From the NCBI GenBank assembly GCA_007922305.1, contig ML677334.1, forward strand, positions 63,711,142-63,775,141: a stretch of 64,000 bases of DNA, given 5' to 3'. Below are positions 24,301 through 36,300 of the stretch, one piece after another. The position numbers and the translations under genes are program-made. The notes below the pieces were generated by a model. The model searched no databases. It was not told the origin of the DNA and worked only from the letters and a program-made list of their open reading frames with translations. Origin of the DNA: Dermatemys mawii (Eukaryota > Chordata > Testudines > Dermatemydidae). Within the stretch, counting starts at the first letter, position 1; each line of letters starts with the position of its first letter.

Positions 24301-27300
24301 ACAAAATCTTCCTTGATTCAACAAGTGGTGGATGCTGAACACTTTTCCTCCCAGGCTCCAATGACTGTTGGAGTGGCCAATCTTTCTTGAGGTAGTGGGA
24401 ATCTCTTGCACAACTATCCCATTCGCAGAGAAAACAGCAGTACTTTGTGTATCCAGTCTGCAGACCAAACAAGAGAGCAACAACCTTCAAATCGCCACAA
24501 AGCTGCCACTGATGTTGGTCATAGTTTATGCACCGCAAGAGTTGTTTCATGTTGTCATAGGTTTCTTTCACATGGACTGCATGACCAACTGGAATTGATG
24601 GCAAAACATTGCCATTATGCAGCAAAACAGCTTGAAGACTCGTCTTCGATGAATCAATGAAGAGTCTCCACTCATCTGGATCGTGAACGATGTTGAGGGC
24701 TGCCATCACACCATCGATGTTGTTGCAGGCTACAAGATCACCTTCCATGAAGAAGAATGGGACAAGATCCTTTTGACAATCACAGAACATGGAAACCCTA
24801 GCATCACCTGCCAGGAGATTCCACTGCTGTAGTCTGGAGCCCAACAGCTCTGCCTTACTCTTGGGTAGTTCCAAATCCCTGACAAGGTCATTCAGTTCAG
24901 CTTGTGTTATGAGGTTTGGTTCAGAGGAGGAGGATGGGAGAAAATGTGGGTCCTGTGACATTGATGGTTCAGGACCAGAAGTTTCATCCTCTTCCTCTTC
25001 CTCATCTGACTCAAGTGAGAATGATTCCGGTGCATCAGGAACCAGCAGTCCTTCTCTGTGGGGTATTGGGCGTATAGCTGATGGAATGTTTGAATAACGC
25101 ACAGTCCACTTTTTCTTCTTTGATACACCTTTCCCAACTGGAGGCACCATGCAGAAGTAACAATTGCTAGTATGATCTGTTGGCTCTCTCCAGACCATTG
25201 GCACTGCAAAAGGCATAGATTTTCCTTTTCCTGTTCAACCACTGGCGAAGATTTGTTGCACAATGTGTGGGGCCCACCTCTTGTCCTGATCTCCAATTTT
25301 GCAGCCAAAATAAAGGTGATAGGCTCTCTTAACCATAGTGGTTATACTGCGTTTTTGTGATGCAAAAGTCACTTCACCACAAACATAGCAGAAGTTATCT
25401 GCACTATTCACACAAGTACGAGGCATCCCTGCTCACTTTGGCTAAACAGAAATGTGTCCCTTTGCAAAATCAAACACTGACAAAAAGGAGAGCACGACAC
25501 TGTATGATTTCTAGAGATGATATAGGGCAATTTGTTCAGCAGAGTGATGTAAGCTTCGTTATGATTGCATCATCCATGACTTCTAGGAACAACATGATGC
25601 AATTCATATCATGTATGACGCAATACCAGCTTCAGATTGCATCATTCATTGTTTTGCCTAAAAAGCAAGTACTGTCCAACCCAGTCATAGATTTATTCAT
25701 AGATCCAGTCAAAGATGTATTTTAGTCATTTCTGGTTTAAATTGAGATCCCTTCCCTTTATAACTCACTTATCCTCCGCCATTCCCATGTCAAGGGTCGT
25801 ATATACTGACCCAATAGCATATCTTGAAAACTAGAGCCAATCAACAATTTTAAGCATCATTTTTGTTCTCAGTGACCCAGAATTAGTAAAGTTTGACTAC
25901 ATTTATTTCAGAAGCATTTTGGCTGTAGAGCAGTGTAATCTGCAGCACACTGAGACTAACATCATTTCTATTACAAACCTCACAAATGTCATCCACACCT
26001 CTGTCATTTCTATACTAATTTCTGTAGAAGCACTCTAGTTTTATGCCAGTACAGCCTGGTACTTGCAGTCCTCATGCTAGTATATATAAACACATATAGT
26101 TATGTATACTTTTTCCAAGCCACATTCCAAAGCCTTGGTCCTATAAGCTTCTCTGTACAGGTAATAATCACTGAAGTCAATGGGACGCCTCACAGGTGTA
26201 AGATTTGCCTATGTGGAGCAGCCAGTCATACTGGGGCTTCAGAAAGGCAAATTTCTACAGCTGCTGTATATTCACAGATGTGGATCTAAGTGTGTAAAAT
26301 ATATAAAGTAACTTAAGTATGCATCTCTCATGCTCATCTCTTGTCACTCAACCTAATCAGCCTTTTCCTCACTAGATCTAGGAATTCAGTCTAGCTTTCC
26401 CCAGCCCAATTTCCAGTCCCAGTCCTCTTGCATAAAGCCAATTTCTCTGCCATCCACTAAACACCAATGCCCCATTTCCCTTCCACACCAGGCCACAGAA
26501 CCACTCCCCTAGCAACCAGATTCACTAGCTTGCAAAATGACAGTAGCTACTCTCAGCTAACCCACACTCCCAACAAGTGTTCCAATCAAACAGAAACCTC
26601 TCTCCCTGGACACTTCAGTATCTCAAAAACAAAATGTATTCCTCTTCTCTTCCCATGCCTCATTTTTTCTGTCAAGCCTCACAAAAACAAGGAAAGGAAA
26701 GGAAATATTTACCATACTATACATTGGAGATGTAGAATCTAGACAGATATTTAAAATTCAGTATTGCCATCCGTCAATTGTTCCTCCCGAAATCTCCTCA
26801 GCAGATTAGCATATAACATGAATGGCCAGTTTATTAATGAGGTACATTAATATTTTTATTGCATATTGCTCTCACATGCCTTAGAAAAGCAATTAAGAGC
26901 AATATCCTGTGAAATGATTAGTGATGCATGCATATCTTTTGTGTATTAATTTGCATGCCACTGTACCTCGCATTAGTACCCTGTGTTACTGTGGCTACCC
27001 TATTTATACTTGAACAATAACAACTGTTGAATAATTTATGATTGATGAGCAGCACAATTACTTTTAAGTCAGGCAACAAAATATGGCATTATTGTGGGAC
27101 TTCATAACCTTCACCCACATTACACTTTTAACTTGGCCATAACAGCACACGAAACTCCAAGGAACATTATGCAAAATGTTATTTTACACAATTTTAAGAT
27201 ACTTTGTACAAAGTTAATGCTTTCAAAGACAAACCACTGTTATATGTCAAAGTCCCCAACATGAATACTAAAAATTCTTAATAGAACAGGAGGTTCCTAA

Positions 27301-30300
27301 AAGCTTTATTCCTGCGTGGGGCTTCCTCCCACCTTCCCAAGAGAAAAAAACAAAAACACAAAACAATGTTATTGAAAGACAACCAATAGCTTGCTCACCT
27401 TCTAAGACTTTGACTTTTAGAATATAGTGAATAGCAAAAAAGTGGTGAAGAGAGGATGTTAAGCTCAAATGCACCTCTCTCCCAGGTCAAAAAGAAAAAT
27501 TAAAATTCTTTCACTGGAAATAATACTGAGTATTCCAGGTGACAAACACTACAGTGGAGCAACATTGGGGCTGAGACTTTAAAGACAAGAAATCCAGTAT
27601 TATAGTTTCTAAATCAAGTGTAACTTGGCCTACTTGTACATATGCAATATTTTGTATTACTATGCCTGGTGTTAGGAGTATGCCTTAATACAGAAGAACA
27701 AGCTCTAAAAGCAACAATAGGCAACCTAACTTCGAACAGTTTCCTTCTCAAATCTGTAAGTATCTCAGGTGCTTGTTTTAATCTCCCTTCCTCTTCTTTT
27801 GCCTTTCTCCCTCAGCGCTGGATAAAGGAAAACCACCAGCTGACAAGTCACAAGCATCCTGTACCAGGCGTAAATGACTTTCACTGTGGAGTAGGGTGAG
27901 CAATGAGAAAGAACCCTGAATTCATGCAATCCATTGTCAGTTGAAAAGCAAGGAGCTGGCATACGTTAAGGGGAATTCAGCAGTGGAGCAAGGAAGATTA
28001 TGATAGCAGAAGGCATTAACATGTTCCACACTGCATGTACAAGACAAGGCTGAGGTCAGAGAGCTGTTCCTAAAGATGTTCTCTGACCCTAGGAGTTAAA
28101 GAACAGGTGTCCATATGTTGTTCTTCCTATAATAACCACGTCAACAGATCTCAGCTGAGTCACAATTGTATACCTTACATGAGGACAGTCACAGTGATTT
28201 CTTTAAACACCCAAAGGGTTGGGGATCTCTTCCCAACTGAAACTTGCCTCTTCCATCTCTTGCCAGAGGAAGGTGTGCAGGAGAATGAGAGGTTCCCTCT
28301 GGTGCCCCCCAGACAGACACACACTAAGCATGCCTTTGTATTAGACTGACTACAGAAATGTTAATAAACTGGGTTACATGCAAATACTTATAAATATACA
28401 GGTGAGTCGCATCATACGTGGATTCACCTACACAATTTTAGCTATATGCGCTTGGCAAAAAAAAAAAAAAAAGAAAAGAGAAAAACAATTTAAATTGACT
28501 AGACGCGATTTTCACCTTACATGCTGACTTTAGCACCTAACCCCTGTGTAAGATGTGACTCTCCTGTATGGCCATATCCTTTGGTGGTATAAATCAGCAT
28601 AGTTCCATTGATTTTAATGGAGCTATACCACTTATACTGGCTGAGGAGCTGGTCCATAATTTCTAAATGGTAAATATCTTGAACTTCCCTTAAACTAACA
28701 TAGTGTTCTGAAATAATCTAACCAAAAGAATAAAACCAGATGTTTGGTCTAATGAACACTGCTCTCAGTCCAACAAGAGAAGGGATTATCAATAGCCGGG
28801 ATGGTAATTCTAGCTCTCTGCAGAATGTACTTTTAGCTTTTACACATTTAAGCTCTACCATCTTTACAGGCTTCCAGTTCTAAGGATAAAAGTGTTAAAC
28901 TAAAATTTTTCCAAAACAATAGACTTCTGTTTTTCTGAACAAGTGAACAGCCTCCCATGTCACAGGATTAACTGAAAATGAAAATTGCCAATATGATTCC
29001 CACATCCAGATGCAAATTTGATAACTTCACACCAAAATCCAATTGTAACATGGAAGGAAATGGACCATTAAGTGTAAATGAAACATTGCTTTAAAAGATT
29101 GAGAGACTTGGAGATAATGTACTAAAAGTCATACAGAACAAGGATTTCATTGGTGATCCCACATGTGCCTTACAAGGAACACGTTGCATTTCCTGTTTTT
29201 AAAAACCTGAGCAAGGCATGAATTTTTAATTCCTATTTTGTAAGAGTTGGCCTATTTAGATTTTTTCCACTTTTTCATTTACGCTTCATCAGGAAACCAG
29301 TAACAGCTCATCATTTCTTCACAGGGGAATTTAAAAAAAAAAAAAAAAGACTTGCACAGCTAAGTATAACTGGAATCTATGATAGCTGCAAAAACCCATC
29401 AAGGTCTCTGAGACAGATGCCACAAGTGCCTCAGATCAGGATAAGCAGAACTAATATTACATGAACAGAGCTAACACATGGTGTGACAGGATGGATGAGG
29501 CCCAGAGGCCCCTGCTGAGGTCTCAGGATCCTGCCACACCCCATTCAAGAGAAGAGCAGAAGAGAAGTCCTCCAAGCAGCCTAGAGTGGTTGAGGGGAAG
29601 CAGCCAATGAAAGAGGCTGCGGGAAGCAACCAATCAGGGCCACATAAAAGGAGCTACAGAACAGCTACAGTAGTCAATTGTTGCCTAGAGCTAGGAGAGA
29701 GAGGGTATTACTGGCTGGGTGAAAGAACACCAGGATCATGGAGCGCTCAGTGGGGGCAGGGACCAGGGTAAACGAAGGAGCTTCTGACTGGAATCTGGGA
29801 CTGAGCCCTTTAAGGGCCACAAGACGACAGTGTCTCCAGAGAGGAAGCCCAGGGGGTATGACCCACACCAGGGCCAGGAAAAGTTAAAATCTGCATACCC
29901 TGGAAAGGGTTTGTTCTGTTTCACATATAGACACTGCGACACTTGACCAGAAGGCTGAGTTACTGAAAAACTACCTAAGAAGCCACTGAAAGAAGGTTCC
30001 CATAAACTGAAAGACTGCAGACACACCTGAGCAGAAAGCAGATCAGAAAGGGTGTGGTGGCACCCACCTTTTGCAAGGACCCTTTACATATGGTCTTTTT
30101 TAAAAAGCCTCTCTGACAGCATATACCTTGTAACCCTTGGGATATCTAAATCTCACCTCCCAAGAGATTGCAATATTCTGAACCTGACCCTGCAGAAATG
30201 TTTCACTTTTCAAGTGGCAGGGTTGTAGCCTTCATAGAACTCATTGCTGACAGACCATTGTAACATTTGGATTTGTTTACCTAATATACAGAAACACAGT

Positions 30301-33300
30301 TTGACTGCCTTCATGCTATGTCAAGGATATTACATGTTTCAAGTAAGTTATATATTATTTCTGCATATTTAAATTTCTATGCATTTTCTATTGGTACTTT
30401 TTACATGAAGTATGGTATCAGAACACAGTAGTTTCATTTATCCCAGAAATCATCAGCAATATTTTCTGAGAAACAAATCTTCACTCAAAAGGAACAAAAT
30501 GGTTTTATCACAAGAAACTGCAGGATTTGTTACTAAACAGTCCTGCAATAGTCCTGGCCAAATACTCTGGTGTTTATAATGAAATTCTGATAAACACTTT
30601 AAATATACAGCAAGCCTGTGACTGAAGTGATTATAATAGCTACTAAATGCCTGCACAATTTTCAAGAGCCCTTCAGATATTTTCTTCACAAATTAAAAGC
30701 CCCAGAAAGTGAATTAGTTTATTGCTGACAGGATCAAACACCTATTTAATATTCCCAATAATCTATTTCGTAATTATGTTGGGGCAAGTTGCAGCACTTG
30801 TTGTACAATAATAGCATTTATCAGGCTAAGTGGATACTCTGCCACCTTGGCAGTAAGCATTATGAGAGACAAAGGCAAAGAAAGCTTTTTGCTTACCGCT
30901 TCCCTCGAGGATAGTGTCGTACATATTCTCCCACATCATGAGCAGCTACAGCTAAGACTTGCGGATCATCAGAAACCTCCAGAAGCTTTGTCAGGATTCT
31001 ACAACAGTATTTTAAACAAACAATCAGAAGCTAATTTAAATTAGCACTTTGTAGTTTAACTCAATTTCAGAGACCATAAATACATCATGCAATCATCTGT
31101 ACAGTAAAAAACGTGGATTATAACACACAAAAAATACCTCCCAAGCAACAAATTAGAATTAAATTGCGAAGACCCTATCTACTCTAGGCAAAAGGACATT
31201 GCAACCAGTGCCTTGAGCTTGCAGCATCTGTACACAACAGCTGTCTCAACCATTTTGTACAAAATGTTGCTTGCATCACTAGACTGTAGCACCTGCAGGG
31301 AGAACTTGAGCTCAAGTCCAGCTGTACCAGCCATGTTTATGAAATTCAACAGTGTGGAAAAAACCCACAGAAGTTTCAGGTCTGTAAGCTCTGCTGCTGC
31401 TAATTCCATTCCACGATGAAGTGCCTTCTGTAGGCAAGCAACCCAGAGCCCAACCCTGAAAAATAGTTTTTGGTGTTACATGACATGATTCAGAAGTCCC
31501 AGAACATACATCATGGCTATTTGGCTTGCTGTCTGTAACATGCCAAAATGGTTCTATCAGAACTATTGTGTGGTAGCATGACTCATTGTGTGACTTAACT
31601 GCTGTCGACCAAGTTTCACTATCCCCCACAAGGCTCTCCTTGTTTATTAAAGGATATCCCAGTGACAAACATATGTTAAGGGCTATGATAAAGGGAACTG
31701 TGATCAATTGTTTTCCATGTCCACTGGAGGTAGGACCAGAAGCACTTTACTTAACCTGCAGCAAAGGAGATTTAGGTTAGATATTAGGAAAAACTTTCAA
31801 CTATAAAGGATAGTTAAGTGCTGGATTAGGTTGCAAAGGGAGGTTGCAGAATCCCAGCATTGGAGGTTTTAAAGAACATTTTAGACAAATACCTGTCAGG
31901 GATGTTCCGTCTTCATCTTCATCAGTGCAGGGAGATTGACTAGACGACTTTGAAATCTCTTCCAGCCCTACATTTCTATGATCCTATGAAAACCTACATC
32001 TTTAATTGCACCCAGAAATGACTGAAACCAGTCCACCTTGTGAAGAATAGGGGCAGTGTATGCGGTATAAAGTACTACTAAAAGCAGGATTCTGCACCTC
32101 ATTACGTGCCACCAACGTTTCAAAGTGGTCTTAAGCAGTAGCTTATATCCAAAAGAAATAGCCACAGCTTTTAAGCCATAGCACATTGAAAAAAAAAAAA
32201 AAAAAGCCACTGCTGCTATTGGACATCCAGAAATAATACTTTAGTATCATAGTAATGAGCATGGCATGAAAAAGCCAAATAGAGCCAGGAGGACAAATGA
32301 GAGTTTGCAATCCTGAGCAACAGAAAGATAGGCAAAAATCTCCCATTTCCTCAGTGCCCTTCTCCCGTGCCTCTGTCATATACCTAGATTCCGTGTTAGC
32401 TTCCTAGCTCCGATCCAGGCCACAATCTCAAGTAGTCACCAAGAAAGCAGATCAATGGGACTGTGCAGTGGATGGAAGATGTAAAGTTGGAGGTCTTCCA
32501 CACTACTTGGCTAGCCTCCCTCAGACTGAACAGGGTTTTTTGTTGAATTTGTTGAGATACTGGGGTCTTTCCTCTGAAAAGATAGGCACTGAAAAAGCCT
32601 CCAAATTGGGACTCAAGATTTTGCTGCCCATCATTTAAAGGAAACACTGATTTAAATTATTAAGCATAGACCAAGACACTCGCTGAGCACTACCAGAGCC
32701 CCAACAAGAGACTTTCTGCAACTCAAGCAGATAAGTATTAGTTACTATTCTGCTTTCTTGGAGATTGACACACTGGTCTGATTCTGAGCAATCTTACCCA
32801 AAGCAGAGTGAAAATTTGCCCTGGCATGAAACACTGGTTTTTGTGAGTCAGTCAAGACACTCCAGACATCAGCCTGCCTACCACTGAGAACAGTTCTGCT
32901 GATTGGGATTTTGCCTCCAGTACAGGAGCGACAAAGAAATGACTGTTTACACAGCATTGATAGATCTCACAACTTGGCCAGGTTCGCACCATGCCTTCTA
33001 TTTTAGCATCATGGACTCCAGCCATCTCCCTGCTTTAAATGTAGCAATCCACATTTATACAACATTGAGATGGAGGAACAAATGAGAAGGGGCACTTCAA
33101 CACTACTCTATCAGTGATAAAGGACACAATCAAAATGACTAGGTAACTAATAGAGCATCGCAGCCATCTAAAATCCAGCTTTCTTGGTTGGCTTCTGAAA
33201 GTCTGCCAATAAAATAGATAGGCCCTTAGCTCCATCAGGAAAGGTGGGATCCAACCTCAAAATAGTGCAAGTCCTTGTCACATACAGACAAGGACCAGTA

Positions 33301-36300
33301 GCTGCACTATTCAATCCCCACCTCAGAAACTAGGTCAGGGGTCGGCAACCTTTCAGAAGTGGTGTGCCAAGTCTTCACTTATTCACTTTAATTTAAGGTT
33401 TCGCGTGCCAGTAATACATTTTAACATTTTTCAGAAGGTCTCTTTCTATAAGTCTATAATACATAACTAAACTAATGTCGTATGTAAAGTAAACACAATT
33501 TTCAGGATGTTCAAGAAGCTTAATTTAAAATTAAATAAAATTTAATTAAATTTTTTTAAATAAAAGCTGATCTTATGCTGCCAGCCCGCTCAGCCCACTG
33601 CCAGCCTGAGGTTACATTCACCTGGGCCGGCAGCAGGCTGAGCATGGCTCAGAACCCCAGACAGGAAGTGGGCTGAGTGAGGCTGGTGGCTGGACCCCAG
33701 ACCGGCAGTGGGCTGAGGGGCTCAGCCCGCTGCTGGTCTGGGGTTCCATCCACAGACTCCTCCCAGCCGGGATCCCGGCTGCCGGCCCTGCTCAGCCCAC
33801 TGCAGTCTGGGGTCCCGGCCCTGCCCACAGAGTGGGTACCTACCTTCTCCCTGGTCCTGGCCCATTCTCTTCCTCTCTCTCTGCACTGCACTGAGGGTGG
33901 GGGTGCACTGAGCCCAGGGGTGGGGGTGAAGGAGCAGGCTGGAGGTTGGGGTATAGGGTCTGTCCAGGAGCTAGAATGAGGGAGGGGGCTCAGGGTTGGG
34001 GCAGGAGGTTTGGGTGTGGAGCTCTTACCTGGGCAGCTCCCATTTGGTGCCAGGGGTGCAGGTGAGAAAGTAGGGGGAGGAGTGCAAGAGCTCCCATTTG
34101 ATGCTTAGGGTGAGGGTGGGGATGTGGCAGTGCAAGAGTCAGGGCAGAGGTCTGGGGGTGGGGATGTGTGCCAGAGTCAGGGTAGATGGCTGGGTGTGTG
34201 TGAGGGGGCTTCAGGGGTCAGGGCAGAAGAGGAGGGGCAGGAAACCAGCACACTAGGGAAGAGGCAGTCCAGGGAGAGAGGAAAGGGGAGATGAGGACAG
34301 GTTATAGGGAGGAGTGCCCCAGAGCTGGTTGCACGGCAGGACACGGGACAGATTGCAGCACCCAGGGGAAGAGCGAGAGAGGCTGGTTACAATGGGAGGG
34401 GGGATCTGGCAGGGGCACCCTCCAGCCTCTCCCGAGGCACCTTACCTTAGTGAGGCAGGGCAGGAGCAGCAGGCGGAGGAAGAGCTACCCTGGCTGCTGC
34501 ACGCTCCTGAAGAGCTCTTCCCGCTGTACGTACAGCTGCCTAGCTGGACTCCGGCTTCCCTGGGGTTATGGCAGGGCTGCGCCCTCCAGCACTGGGTGGG
34601 GTCCCTCCGCCACCCCGTCTCTCTCTCTGCACTCTGGAGGCGGCGGCTGCTTTCTCGCTCTGCCTGCTACCCCCCATTGAAAATGTGGGATTTCAGAGCA
34701 GGGGCAGCAGCAACCATTAGGATCATGCTTCTGCCCCCGCAGGGAGGCCAGCAGGGTGTGGAGAAGAGCAGGCTGGGCAGGATTTTTAACAGCACGCTGC
34801 TGCCTGCCGGGACTCCGGCACACTGCAGGCGTGCCATTGAAAATCGGCATGCGTGCTATAGGTTGTCAACCCCTGAACTAGATCAAGAGTGTGGAGTGCA
34901 ACACACTGAGCCAGAAGTCACACAGAATAATCCCACATTTGTAGTGATATCCCGAACTTCATAATCAGAAAAGAGTATTTAGAAGAGTGATAGAATACCT
35001 GACAAAATTTTAACTAAGGTAAGGTGAAGTCAGACTTTTGAACTGTATTAGCTAGTATTTCTTTAAGTGTATATAGCTGAAATAGTTTAAAAGCCATCAT
35101 GTGTGATACTGCAAATGAGTGAAGGAGGATTCTGAATCCTCTCTGTTACATAATCAACTAAAGTACCCAACTCAGTTAATGGAAAACAAGCAATTCAATT
35201 TCTGAGCAGATGATTCCCACTGTCAAAAAGCCACACACTTTAAAAAGTAATATGTTCTGACCTTCTCTTCTCCCTAGGTAAGATTTCTACAAAATTAAAA
35301 TTACAGTACTTTATTGCTCACGTTGAAATAAATACTGTAGCACACTTGGTTTAAATTTGAACACTGAAAATATACTTTAAAGAACAGTATGAAGAGAGAA
35401 TCAGAAGTTTATGAAAATTAAAGAACTTACTTTAATAGCTCATAATTCTTTTCATTTAATCTCACAGCATTCTCTCGCCAAAATTTCTCAGATTTGTGTA
35501 CAGGACTCCATTCCAATCTTCCTGACTTGAGCTCAGAACTGTACTCATCAAATGAGCTAGAGTACAAAAAACACAGGGTAAAAGACTAGTTTCGCCTGAA
35601 TGGGCCTTTAATAATATGACAAAAGCTCAACTCCTTGAGAGAGAGTAGGATTTGTTATGACAAACTTGAAAGTCAGAGGTTTCAGAGTAGTAGCCGTGTT
35701 AGTCTGTATCCGCAAAAAGAACGAGGAGTACTTGTGGCATCTTAGAGACTAAGCAATTTATTTGGGCATAAGCTTTTGTGGGCTAGAATCCACTTCATCA
35801 GATGCATAAAGTGGAACATACAATAGGAAGGAGTGTGTGTGAGTGAGTGAGTGCGTGCGTGCGTATTTGTGTGAGAGAGAGTTCACACACACTAATACAT
35901 ATGCACACACACCTTCCTACTGTATGCTCCAGTTTACGCATCTGATGAAGTGGGTTCTAGCCCACAAAAGCTTATGCCCAAATAAATTGGTTCATCTAAG
36001 GTGACACAAGTACTCTTGTTTTGTTTATTTGGTTTTTGTTTTTTTGAAGGTCACAGTTCTTTACAAATCTGTATCAAAATTCTGATTTGGAAAAGTTGTT
36101 TAAAAACAAGGTGGAACATCCTTAAGCTACATGAAAGTAAGGACAGGCTTAAGGGTGGGGAAAAATCTTTTTTTTTTTTTGAAGTACTCTCACGTGGCCC
36201 ACTTCAGAAACTTGAGATTTAGGCCTGATCTACACTAGAAAATTAGGCAGACACAACTACATTGCTCTGGGGTATAAAAAAAAAAAAACAAAAACATAAC

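Larger units (their letters stand above)
19787..30896 (-). other. ATP6V1H intron (11.1 kb) between the last two long coding exons
   Basis: It contains a 35-bp tandem duplication (20391-20460), an inverted repeat (21399-21582), repeat pieces (22010-23105), the transposon-like coding relic (23751-25426), a MITE (28397-28568), a palindromic repeat (28586-28655) and an LTR-like repeat (29482-30065). 25850-28390 and 30070-30890 show nothing I can name. Confidence 0.9.
30999..35430 (-). other. ATP6V1H intron (4.4 kb)
   Basis: It holds a CR1 3' end (31745-31988) and a complete hAT-like element (33336-34875). 31199-31455 contains an unexplained open stretch on the minus strand. 32000-33330 shows nothing I can name apart from a 17-base A run at 32190-32206. 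Confidence 0.9.

Noticed and set aside
34314..34964. 216-codon open frame, plus strand
   Set aside because: It lies in the GC-rich core of the hAT-like element and crosses its right end into flanking intron. Other frames there are equally open and the translation has no domain.
35835..35885. GT/GA simple repeat as a regulatory element
   Set aside because: It is an ordinary microsatellite in the spacer of the inverted repeat. Nothing else suggests function.
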